Shown: positions 1 to 5,177 of the stretch, piece after piece
Layout of the letters: every line of letters starts with the position of its first letter
Position numbering within the stretch: position 1 is the stretch's first letter
Assembly (NCBI GenBank): GCA_964612855.1
Contig: CAZTDR010000109.1
Span: forward strand, 1 to 5,718
Length of the DNA: 5,718 nt
Reading direction: 5' to 3'
Origin: DATIJJ01 sp964612855
GTDB taxonomy: Bacteria > Pseudomonadota > Gammaproteobacteria > DSM-16500
Translations under genes and position numbers: made by a program
The notes under the pieces: model-generated
Databases searched by the model: none
Seen by the model: only the letters and a program-made list of their open reading frames with translations
Told to the model about the DNA's origin: nothing

Positions 1-59
1 GAAACAACCTTGCTATTTTTATCCGCTATTTTAGACTCCGAAAATTTTGAAAAAGCCAC
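1..59 (-). CDS. Possible 5' end of a leftward gene, cut by the window edge
   Basis: A frame opens with GTG at 59-57 on the minus strand and stays open to the left edge, giving 20 visible residues that begin (M)AFSKFSESKIADKN. A purine-rich AGGTGG lies about six bases upstream, and an extended -10 promoter facing the same way sits about 55 bases further upstream. The order promoter, short leader, ribosome-binding site, start is what makes this more than a chance frame. I do not recognise the product. Against it: GTG is a weaker start, only 20 codons can be seen, and the leader (75-88) shares 14 bases with the IS110 fragment at the right edge, so this stretch could be transposon debris. Confidence 0.3.
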   Translation of the reverse strand, partial: MAFSKFSESKIADKNSKVV

Positions 60-114
60 TTGCCACCTCGTTAGTTATTTGATTTTACTATTCTTATTTT
101 TTTGAGCAGAACAA

Positions 115-123
115 ATTATACCA
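115..123 (-). promoter_or_regulatory. Extended -10 promoter facing left
   Basis: On the minus strand the sequence reads TGGTATAAT, a perfect extended -10 element (TGn plus the TATAAT consensus). The matching -35 position (138-143, TGTGTA) is poor, which is normal for extended -10 promoters. Transcription would start near position 108 and run towards the GTG start at 59. A tandem repeat (144-165) lies directly upstream of the -35 position and could bind a regulator. Confidence 0.5.
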
Positions 124-143
124 TAATGACCAACAAATACACA

Positions 144-165
144 GCTTAATATCTGCTTAATATCT
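144..165. repeat. Tandem 11-bp direct repeat, 2 copies
   Basis: The unit GCTTAATATCT occurs twice with no gap (144-154 and 155-165). The repeat length is one helical turn, so the two copies face the same side of the DNA. It lies just upstream of the -35 position of the leftward promoter, where an activator or repressor site would be expected. A regulatory role is inference; it may also be a replication slip. Confidence 0.8.
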
Positions 166-413
166 GGTTATGTTATCTGAAAATAAAGGATAGCTGATAT
201 CTCCAACCTTAGCCTTCTCCATTCAAATGGCCAAAAGGCACTTATCTTGTATGTCTATAAAACCTCCGTTTTCCTTACACGAGCGACAACTACCGGGAGA
301 CGCATTCTATGTCTATTTTTGTGTTAAAAAAACATCCAGGATTCAATGATAAGTATCTTTTTTAGAATAACGAGTTCATATACAATTCAGCCACCAAATT
401 AAGGGAAGAAACC
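166..413. other. Intergenic stretch without a convincing gene
   Basis: No recognisable coding sequence is found between the left-edge repeat and the recombinase gene. One short plus-strand frame (251-349, 32 codons) has no clear ribosome-binding site and no recognisable sequence. The stretch should contain the promoter of the recombinase gene and, if this was a resolvase, its recombination site. I could not identify either with confidence. A ribosome-binding site, AAGGGAAG, is present at 401-408, right before the recombinase start. Confidence 0.5.
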
Positions 414-994
414 ATGAAAATCGGTTATGCACGTGTCAGTACTGCCGACCAACACCTACGAATGCAAGAAGATGCATTAAAAAGTGCTGGGTGTGAAGAA
501 ATCTATTCTGATGTTATCAGCGGTGTTAAATCTCAACGTCCTGGACTCGATAGAGCGCTAAGCTATGCCCGCGAAGGCGACACCATTATTGTATGGAAAT
601 TGGATAGACTAGGTCGTTCGATACAACATCTCATTCATACCATCACAACACTGATAGAAAAGAAAATTGCCTTTAAAAGTTTGCAAGAAACATTGATACA
701 TCTACCAGCGGCGGTAAGCTTATTTTCCATATTTTCAGCGCATTAGCAGAGTTTGAGCGCGATCTTATACAAGAAAGAACACAATCCGGATTGAAGGCAG
801 CAAGAGCTCGTAGAAAAATGGGTAGCAGGCCGCCATTGCTTGATACCAGGCAGATTAATCGCATGATTGAAATATATGATGAACAGAAAAATACCGTAGC
901 TGAAATTTGCAAAATCTATAACATAAGTCGACCATCATTTTACAATTATCTAAACAACAGAAGGCGTGAGCTGGCTAAAAATAACGTTGGTTAA
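414..994 (+). pseudogene. Serine recombinase (resolvase/invertase family), frameshifted
   Basis: This encodes a small serine recombinase that would cut and rejoin DNA at a specific site, as in Tn3-type resolvases and Hin/Pin-type invertases. The catalytic domain begins with YARVSTADQ, whose Ser9 is the expected nucleophile, and carries the family motif DRLGRS at residues 64-69. The frame then shifts at about 690-695, where one base is missing. Read in the second frame, the protein continues with DTSTSGGKLIFHIFSALAEF, the usual end of the catalytic domain, and then a C-terminal helix-turn-helix around EICKIYNISRPSFYNYL. With the base restored the protein would be 193 residues, the normal family length. 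The start is ATG 414 with AAGGGAAG at 401-408. As it stands translation stops at 746, before the DNA-binding domain, so the gene is probably dead unless the deletion is a sequencing error. Confidence 0.9.
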
Positions 995-1033
995 ACTACG
1001 AATTTGAAAAAAACTTGATATTTTTCTAATGTC

Positions 1034-1285
1034 CTATTTGAGCAGCTTTCCCGGCATAGGGTGTTTTAGACGAGCCATTTCAGCTTGTTGAAGTTTTTGA
1101 TGCTCAAGCGGCGTGCCGCATTGCTTTTGCTTCGTTCTCCACGAATAAAGCATGGCTTCAGCTATGCCAAGATCTTTGGCTGCTTGGCGCACACCTACCT
1201 TATCTGCTCTTTCTAGGGCTTGATCTTTGAATTGCGGGCTATATTTTTGACGAATTTTTCGGGGCTTAGCATTATTTTCTTTCAT
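1034..1285 (-). pseudogene. IS3-family transposase OrfA, 3' truncated
   Basis: OrfA of IS3 elements is the small DNA-binding subunit, normally fused by programmed frameshift to the catalytic OrfB. The visible 83 residues start with MKENNAKPRKIRQKYSPQF and contain the family helix-turn-helix, with QAAKDLGIAEAMLYSWRTKQ as the recognition segment, then the start of the leucine-zipper-like coiled coil (EHQKLQQAEMARLK). After that point the last residues (HPMPGKLLK) no longer look like the family, and the expected rest of the coiled coil and all of OrfB are missing. The start is ATG 1285-1283, with AGGTG five bases upstream (complement of 1291-1295). It may still make a short DNA-binding peptide, but no active transposase. 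Confidence 0.85.
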
Positions 1286-1290
1286 TTTTT

Positions 1291-1329
1291 CACCTCATCA
1301 TTAGAGAGTTTTACTCTCTTAATGAGGTG
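1291..1329 (-). promoter_or_regulatory. Hairpin covering the IS3 transposase ribosome-binding site
   Basis: The arms CACCTCATCATTAGAGAGT (1291-1309) and ACTCTCTTAATGAGGTG (1313-1329) are almost perfect inverted repeats around a short loop. In the minus-strand transcript the 3' arm contains the AGGTG that serves OrfA. If transcription enters from outside the element, the hairpin would form and hide the ribosome-binding site. Other insertion sequences such as IS10 and IS50 use this device to block activation by outside promoters. The hairpin is seen; its role here is inference. Confidence 0.6.
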
Positions 1330-1352
1330 TCCGTGAAGTCGGGGCTAGTTCA
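1326..1352 (-). repeat. Terminal inverted repeat of the IS3-type element
   Basis: Read on the minus strand this is a 27-base terminus that begins TGAACTAGCCCC and ends CGGACACC, the pattern of IS3-group ends. It overlaps the outer arm of the leader hairpin by a few bases. The opposite terminus is not present in the window. Confidence 0.6.
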
Positions 1353-1381
1353 TTCTTGTAGATAGTATAGAGAAGATTTTT

Positions 1382-1395
1382 ATAGGGTTTTTACT
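1382..1395 (+). repeat. 14-bp repeat ATAGGGTTTTTACT, copy 1
   Basis: This exact 14-mer lies 56 bases before the ATG of the first ferritin-like gene and occurs again in the same orientation at 4172-4185. Its TTTACT end (1390-1395) is a candidate -35 box; a weak -10 candidate, TAATTA, lies 17 bases further on at 1413-1418. So it may belong to the operon promoter. I could not find a better promoter between the IS3 end and the operon. Confidence 0.6.
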
Positions 1396-1441
1396 AAATA
1401 TATTTTTACACGTAATTATATATTATTTCCTTACAACTATT

Positions 1442-1447
1442 GGGAGG
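1442..1447 (+). promoter_or_regulatory. Ribosome-binding site that fixes the start of the first ferritin-like gene
   Basis: GGGAGG ends four bases before ATG 1452. An in-frame TTG at 1440 would place the start before this site and bury it inside the coding sequence, so ATG 1452 is the better start. Confidence 0.75.
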
Positions 1448-1451
1448 GAAT

Positions 1452-2624
1452 ATGAATGTTACCGATTTTCTAACACAAAAAGGCACTCCTTTACATAAGC
1501 AAAAATTTACTTGGAAAGAATTAGCAGGCAAGCCTATTAGTAAGCTGGATGACGATGCTTTTACACGCGTCAGAATTATATTAATGAATGGATTAGAAAT
1601 AGATGCTTTACGGCTTAAACATATTATTGCTAGATTCAATAAAGGCTTACGTGTTTTGCTCGCTGATATTCGTCGTGTGGAGCATCACCAAGCAACAATG
1701 ATCAATTGGTTAATTGGCGCAGATCACTCTCCTCTTGAAACAACGATTGCTTATGAACAAGTTGCAATTGAGGTCACTGCAGCCGTTGCTCAAACCGAGC
1801 CAGACCCTTACCAAGCGCAAACTTATCGATTTGGACTATTAGAAGATTTTGATCATTTATATCGCTATTCTGCTTTATTGGACAGGTTAGAAGGCAAAGA
1901 TTCCAATAACATTTTACAAAATTATACTGATATTGTTCCAGGTAGATTAACAAGTCTCGAACATCGTGCTCCTATCGATGACTTAAGAAATCCTTATAAT
2001 GGTAATGAGGCAAGCTTAATCACAAAAATCCACGCGGCAATGATAACCGCTGCGGAATATCAAACACATGACTACTACATGAATATAGGACCTATGTTTA
2101 CAGATCCTGTTGCAAGACAATTATATGCTGAAATTGCTTCCGTTGAAGAACAACATGTAACTCAATACGGCTCTCTGATGGATCCTCAAGAAAGTTTATT
2201 TGAAAAATTACTGATTCATGAAATCATGGAAGTCTATAATTATCTTAGCTGCCAAGAACAAGAAACCAATCCGCGTATAAAAGATATCTGGAGACGTTTT
2301 TTAGATTATGAACTAGGTCAATTGCATGCTTTAACGCATTTTTACAAAGAGAAGCTCAAGTTGGATCCCGAAGAAATCTTACATGGGAACTTACCAAAGT
2401 TTATTGAATTTAAAAGTCAACGCAATTTTATTCGTGAAGTTTTAAAAAATGAAGTTGATTTTCGATCAAGAGGACCGGATTATGTTTCAATTGATCAGGA
2501 AAGCGAAGAAAGTATTCAATACAGAAATCATTTAAATTCTAAGGGAAATCCAGCGGAAATTATTTCCTCAGATTATCAATGGCGGCCGGGAACGGAGCTT
2601 AATACAGAGCTAGAAGGAGTATAA
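1452..2624 (+). CDS. Ferritin-like protein with two apparent helical bundles
   Basis: The product is 390 residues, soluble, all-helical in appearance, with no signal peptide or membrane segment. It looks like two ferritin-like four-helix bundles in one chain. In the first half (about residues 40-150) likely metal ligands are Glu77-His78 in RRVEHHQ, Glu102/Glu107 in YEQVAIEVTA, and Glu131 with Asp132xxHis135 in LLEDFDHL. In the second half (about 185-305) they are Glu202 in AAEYQTHDYY, Glu232xxHis235 in VEEQHVTQ, Glu257/Glu260 in HEIMEVYNY and Glu287 with His292 in DYELGQLHAL. The last helix of each half departs from the usual ExxH spacing. A polar tail of some 80 residues follows. A second ferritin-like gene begins two bases after the stop codon, so the two products are probably made together and may interact. 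Oxidation or storage of iron, or peroxide removal, is likely for the family; the true substrate is unknown. I do not recognise a named gene. Confidence 0.85.
   Translation: MNVTDFLTQKGTPLHKQKFTWKELAGKPISKLDDDAFTRVRIILMNGLEIDALRLKHIIARFNKGLRVLLADIRRVEHHQATMINWLIGADHSPLETTIAYEQVAIEVTAAVAQTEPDPYQAQTYRFGLLEDFDHLYRYSALLDRLEGKDSNNILQNYTDIVPGRLTSLEHRAPIDDLRNPYNGNEASLITKIHAAMITAAEYQTHDYYMNIGPMFTDPVARQLYAEIASVEEQHVTQYGSLMDPQESLFEKLLIHEIMEVYNYLSCQEQETNPRIKDIWRRFLDYELGQLHALTHFYKEKLKLDPEEILHGNLPKFIEFKSQRNFIREVLKNEVDFRSRGPDYVSIDQESEESIQYRNHLNSKGNPAEIISSDYQWRPGTELNTELEGV
2614..2619 (+). promoter_or_regulatory. Ribosome-binding site inside the end of the upstream gene
   Basis: AAGGAG lies within the last codons of the first ferritin-like gene, seven bases before ATG 2627. 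Ribosomes finishing the first gene are thus delivered straight onto the second, so translational coupling is likely. Confidence 0.8.
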
Positions 2625-2626
2625 AT

Positions 2627-3343
2627 ATGGAGAATAAAACCGAACTGGGCTTAAACAAGACGGGTATACAAATGTCTCCTTTCGATAGCAAAGAAACTAT
2701 TGCTTTTGCGCAGCAAATTCCACCGGACATACAAGGAAAGGGCGAAATGTTAGAAGAAGTATTTAAAAGTTGTGTATTGACAGCTAATCCTATAGGCAGC
2801 GTACCTCTTCCGGGGACACTGGCAGGTATGCTGAAAACTCTATATGAAAAAGTAGGTAATGCACATATAGAAATTTTTATTGATAAGATAGGCGAAAGAA
2901 TCGCATTTGAAAGAACGGGTGTCCGTCTCTACGATGCAATGATTAGAAAGTTTTCCGCGTTTGAGAATATGGATGAAGAAATTGCTATTTTTAGACAGTT
3001 TCGCGCAGAAGAAGCCGAACATTTAAAAATCGTTACTCAAGCGATGATCAAGATGGGCGGAGATCCAACAGCACAAACACCCTGCGCCGATGTAATTAGT
3101 ACTGCTTCATCTGGAATTTTAAAAGTGATTACTGATCCGAGAACGGATGCCCCTCAATCACTGGAAGCGTTATTGACAGCAGAGCTTACAGATACAGTAA
3201 GTTGGGAATTATTGGTTAAGATGGCTGAACTTATGGAACAAGATGAATTAGTGAATCTTTTTACCCACGCTCTTAAACAAGAAAACCATCATCAGATAAC
3301 CATCAAAAAATTGTTATTGGTTGCTTTAAAATTAGATAAATGA
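2627..3343 (+). CDS. Ferritin-like diiron protein, 238 aa
   Basis: This protein has a classic ferritin-like ligand pattern. Glu95 is in FERTGVRLYD (helix 1), Glu129xxHis132 in AEEAEHLKI (helix 2), Glu186 in TAELTDTVSWELL (helix 3) and Glu219xxHis222 in KQENHHQITIKK (helix 4). This E, ExxH, E, ExxH set is that of bacterioferritins, rubrerythrins and related diiron oxidases. About 80 residues precede the bundle and contain a Pro- and Gly-rich stretch (NPIGSVPLPGTLAG, 54-67), longer than in a minimal ferritin. No rubredoxin-type CxxC is present, so it is not a standard rubrerythrin, and no signal peptide is seen. It follows the 390-aa ferritin-like gene by two bases with a strong ribosome-binding site, so they form one operon. 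The likely role is iron oxidation or protection from peroxide; other diiron chemistry is possible. Confidence 0.9.
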   Translation: MENKTELGLNKTGIQMSPFDSKETIAFAQQIPPDIQGKGEMLEEVFKSCVLTANPIGSVPLPGTLAGMLKTLYEKVGNAHIEIFIDKIGERIAFERTGVRLYDAMIRKFSAFENMDEEIAIFRQFRAEEAEHLKIVTQAMIKMGGDPTAQTPCADVISTASSGILKVITDPRTDAPQSLEALLTAELTDTVSWELLVKMAELMEQDELVNLFTHALKQENHHQITIKKLLLVALKLDK

Positions 3344-3348
3344 GCTAA

Positions 3349-3543
3349 AGTCAAATGTTACGTCTGCGTATTCATTTGGGTAGCTATTTTCTGCAACAAT
3401 TATTTAATTTGACAGATCGTCAAATAGAATACGCCATCAAAGATAATGCAGCCTACCAATTATTTTGCGGAAAATGTATTGTCAAAAAGTGGCATTATCT
3501 TTTAGCATATTCTAAATTTCAGGAGCTAATTTACTACTTATAG
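3349..3543 (+). pseudogene. Fragment of an IS5-family transposase (N-terminal part)
   Basis: The plus-strand frame reads LRLRIHLGSYFLQQLFNLTD and then KDNAAYQLFCGKCIVKKWH. This matches the start of IS5-group (IS1478-like) transposases, where a helical N-terminal domain precedes the DDE catalytic core. In intact relatives the text after KKWH continues with a PDHTKIE-type motif and several hundred residues; here it diverges and stops at 3543. The 5' end is missing too: an in-frame TAA lies at 3346-3348 and no proper start or terminal repeat is visible. ATG 3355 is simply an internal methionine. The piece abuts the ferritin-like stop codon by a few bases and may have replaced the operon's own terminator. 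Confidence 0.75.
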
Positions 3544-3630
3544 TAAAAAGACTTTTCTATTAAAATAAGTGCGATAAATTAAAATTAATAAACCTAATGG
3601 AACTTCTAATAACCAAGCAATGATATACAA
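3538..3630 (-). CDS. Possible 30-residue hydrophobic peptide
   Basis: A minus-strand frame from TTG (3630-3628) to TAA (3540-3538) encodes a peptide with one strongly hydrophobic segment, AWLLEVPLGLLILIY, followed by a basic tail. That is the layout of a small single-pass membrane protein. AAGGAG stands upstream, but only three bases from the TTG, which is too close to be ideal; the frame is also open further upstream. AT-rich DNA often yields such hydrophobic frames by chance, and I recognise no family. Confidence 0.18.
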   Translation of the reverse strand: MYIIAWLLEVPLGLLILIYRTYFNRKVFLL

Positions 3631-3640
3631 CGACTCCTTT

Positions 3641-3690
3641 TGGAGATGGATGAGACCTGTGTAAAAATAAAAGGTGTGCATCGAGCTTGA
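3641..3690 (+). mobile_element. Short remnant of a second IS6-type transposase
   Basis: The plus strand encodes DETCVKIKGV at 3649-3678, close to DETYVK(IKGV) around the first catalytic Asp of the larger IS6-type pseudogene at 4209-4847. The DNA matches it too: both copies share GATGA, TGTAAAA and TAAAAGG blocks in the same order, but on opposite strands. A Trp codon (TGG 3641-3643) precedes it at about the expected distance, and an in-frame TGA at 3688-3690 ends it. This is a decayed piece of a related but separate element. Its limits beyond this core cannot be fixed. Confidence 0.5.
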
Positions 3691-3829
3691 TCAATGGGAA
3701 GGCCGTTTACACAAAGAATTTTTCAGACTCTACATTACATTTACTCTTCGCTATGCTGTCGCACACTTCAAAAGAAATCAAACCTTTCTCGATCGATTCT
3801 TCTACACCGAGATTTGCTAGCTTAAAAAT
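3691..3829. other. Unassigned stretch with long open frames on both strands
   Basis: The plus strand is open from 3671 to 3820 (it reads LDQWEGRLHKEFFRLYITFT and onward). The minus strand is open from about 3829 down to a TAA near 3713, reading LANLGVEESIEKGLISFE. Neither has a good start with a ribosome-binding site, and I recognise neither sequence. The minus frame is the same frame as the shifted end of the rhodanese pseudogene. One of the two is probably a relic of a gene and the other its shadow. Confidence 0.35.
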
Positions 3830-4122
3830 TTATACTACACATGCTAGATTATGCTCTTTCTAAGCAACATCATCACGCGAAATCCGTTTTTTGTAAAATG
3901 GTAAGCAGCGTAGGCTGCTAAAGGGCATTGCTGCGAGTAACTATAAAGAATATTGATTTTATCTTTATTGACAAGTAAAAAACTTTGCCAATTATCTTCT
4001 GGGCTATTTTTAGTCCCAGGAATAAGTTCTTGAGCATAATCTTCAGGATTTCTGACATCAATAATTTGTATCGTATGATCGGTATTAATAAATTTATTTA
4101 ATTGAATGAAGCCGAGTGTGAT
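3830..4122 (-). pseudogene. Rhodanese-domain protein, broken at both ends
   Basis: Rhodaneses transfer sulfur through a cysteine persulfide. The minus strand reads QIIDVRNPEDYAQELIPGTK, the typical first half of a single-domain rhodanese, then ILYSYSQQCPLAAYAAYHF, with the likely catalytic Cys at 3927-3925, then KNGFRVMMLL. The expected GG...W motif after this is missing. The frame instead meets TAG at 3846-3844, while the shifted frame still reads KEHNLACVV up to TAA 3832-3830, like a rhodanese tail. An internal deletion with a frameshift near 3855-3865 explains this. No start codon remains, but AGGTGG (complement of 4132-4137) sits nine bases before an in-frame ATC at 4122-4120, which may have been ATG. 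The usual protein is some 100-110 residues. It lies between the ferritin-like and hemerythrin genes, on the opposite strand. Confidence 0.75.
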
Positions 4123-4171
4123 AGACGTGTTCCACCTAAAAAATATTTTTCTCTACAGAAAACTATAATTA

Positions 4172-4185
4172 ATAGGGTTTTTACT
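4172..4185 (+). repeat. 14-bp repeat ATAGGGTTTTTACT, copy 2
   Basis: This is an exact copy of 1382-1395 in the same orientation. It lies between the broken 3' end of the IS6-type transposase and the upstream side of the rhodanese relic. The bases on both sides differ from copy 1. It could be a shared promoter part or a trace of an insertion or recombination junction. Confidence 0.6.
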
Positions 4186-4208
4186 TTTAAAAAAAGTAGC
4201 ATCCGTCT

Positions 4209-4847
4209 TTAAATAATGAAGCTATTCCACACCATCAGGGTGTTTCGTGCAGTTGAGAATGACTGGTACCATTGGCGATAGCGTAATTTAGATTTTGTGG
4301 ACTTGTGATCGTTTTCCATGCTGTTATTTAAATATTTTATAGCACGTAACTTTGCTTTCTTTGGCGCTTCATTAGCTGCTTGTAGCTCACTGAACGCAGG
4401 TGGGAAGGTTGGGCTCTTATCAACATAATAACCCTTGGATTAATGGTGTGATAATTACCTAGTAGCTTTTTGAAGAACCGTTTGGCAGCTTTTTTATTGC
4501 GGTTTCGGCTTAACATCCAATCTAACGTGTCGCCTTCTTTATCAATGGCGCGATATAAATAATGCCAAACGCCTTTTATTTTACATACGTTTCATCACAG
4601 TTCCATGAATTGCATGTGCTTTTTAAATAAGGCTTAGTTCGTTTACTGATTTCAGGCGCAAACTCTTGAACCCAGAGAAAAATAGTAGACCGATCAAGCG
4701 AAAAACCTCTCTCTGCTGCAATCTCTTTTAAGTCACGATAGGATAAGACATAACGTGAATACCATGTTACTAGCCAAAGAATCACTTCACCTACAGCATG
4801 CTTTCATTTAAATGGTTTTGATTCGTCTTATGCTTTTTACTAACCAT
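4209..4847 (-). pseudogene. IS6-family transposase with several frameshifts
   Basis: Pieced together, the reading starts MVSKKHKTNQNH (ATG 4847-4845). It continues with AVGEVILWLVTWYSRYVLSY and the helix-turn-helix LKEIAAERGFSLDRSTIFLW, then the DDE core. The first Asp is in NCDETYVK, the second in YYVDKSPTFPPAF and the Glu in NNSMENDHKSTKSK; the end is RNTLMVWNSFII at TAA 4211-4209. At least three single-base losses break it: near 4803-4815 (together with a TGG-to-TGA type change), near 4576-4584 (one A missing in GTAAAATAAAAGG) and near 4432-4440. All three catalytic residues can be recognised, but no frame joins them. The C-terminus also looks shorter than in intact relatives. Confidence 0.85.
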
Positions 4848-4893
4848 GAGTATCAGTCTCAAATTCAACGGGGCGCACAGATTAGCAAAAAGA

Positions 4894-4911
4894 GTTTTTT
4901 GCAACAGCGCC
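4894..4911 (-). repeat. Terminal inverted repeat of the IS6-type element
   Basis: The minus strand reads GGCGCTGTTGCAAAAAAC from 4911. IS6/IS26-group elements end in a GG...CTGTTGCAAA pattern, and the distance to the transposase start (about 46 bases to 4847) fits. Only this copy is present. Confidence 0.75.
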
Positions 4912-5133
4912 ATTTAATATCATCGCTCCTACTCGTTGATCACATCGAACACCAACCTCAACTACGCCTAGTTTCTCGCCTATCTTTTCCATAATCTTCA
5001 TGTCGCTTTATTAAATGTAATTTGCCATTTTATGAGAAAAGCATTTATCTCCCAAAGTCTATATCAAATTGAAAGTGGATACATAGAAATCCCCTGCTTT
5101 TATAGTAATTTTACTCAATATCATAACGATAAA
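4912..5133. other. Intergenic stretch between the IS6 relic and the hemerythrin gene
   Basis: No convincing gene is present. On the minus strand a frame from ATG 5001-4999 (MKIMEKIGEKLGVVEVGVRC) runs about 30 codons up to the IS6 terminus at 4911 and crosses into it. It could be the start of a gene cut by the insertion, but its ribosome-binding site is weak. On the plus strand a 35-codon frame (5032-5139) has no ribosome-binding site and runs into the palindrome. The right part should carry the hemerythrin promoter. Confidence 0.4.
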
Positions 5134-5157
5134 TTATAAAATAAAGTTATTTTATAA
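5134..5157. promoter_or_regulatory. Perfect 24-bp palindrome before the hemerythrin gene
   Basis: TTATAAAATAA (5134-5144) and TTATTTTATAA (5147-5157) are exact inverted repeats with two bases between them. The site lies 20 bases upstream of the hemerythrin ATG, over the place where a -10 box would fall (TATAAA 5135-5140, with a weak -35 candidate TTACTC at 5111-5116). A dimeric repressor bound here would block transcription. The stem is entirely A and T, so a stable RNA hairpin or terminator is unlikely. The operator role is inference. Confidence 0.55.
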
Positions 5158-5177
5158 AAAAATAGAAGGAATAGAAA

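Larger units (their letters stand above)
1034..1352 (-). mobile_element. Truncated IS3-family element
   Basis: What remains is the upstream end of an insertion sequence on the minus strand: a terminal repeat, a leader hairpin and most of the first transposase frame. The second frame, which carries the DDE catalytic domain, is absent. The outer boundary is placed at 1352, where the minus strand begins TGAACTAGCCCCGACTTCAC, a typical IS3-group terminus beginning with TGA. Homology to the first transposase frame fades at about 1062, so the true inner boundary lies near there and 1034-1062 may be foreign DNA. No partner terminal repeat was found to the left, so the element cannot move by itself. 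Confidence 0.75.
4209..4911 (-). mobile_element. Degraded IS6-family insertion sequence
   Basis: The upstream end of the element is at 4911, where the minus strand starts GGCGCTGTTGCAAAAAAC, a typical IS6/IS26-type terminus. Some 45 bases of leader follow, then the transposase relic to 4209. The other terminal repeat, expected near 4140-4200, is not there, so the element lost its far end. No target duplication can be checked for this reason. Confidence 0.8.

Noticed and set aside
251..349. Plus-strand frame of 32 codons before the recombinase
   Set aside because: No ribosome-binding site, no motif, and short enough to occur by chance.
673..912. Minus-strand open frame over the recombinase
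   Set aside because: It lies opposite clear recombinase coding sequence and has no recognisable motif; it is a shadow.
1440..1451. TTG 1440 as an upstream start for the 390-aa ferritin-like protein
   Set aside because: It would place the GGGAGG ribosome-binding site inside the coding sequence; ATG 1452 has that site at workable spacing.
2840..3022. Minus-strand open frame inside the second ferritin-like gene
   Set aside because: The plus strand here encodes the conserved diiron helices; the minus frame is a shadow.
4812..4994. Plus-strand open frame over the IS6 end
   Set aside because: It spans the transposase start and terminal repeat in antisense, has no ribosome-binding site and does not resemble a protein family.
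5032..5139. Plus-strand frame of 35 codons before the hemerythrin gene
   Set aside because: No ribosome-binding site; it runs into the palindrome and looks like chance.
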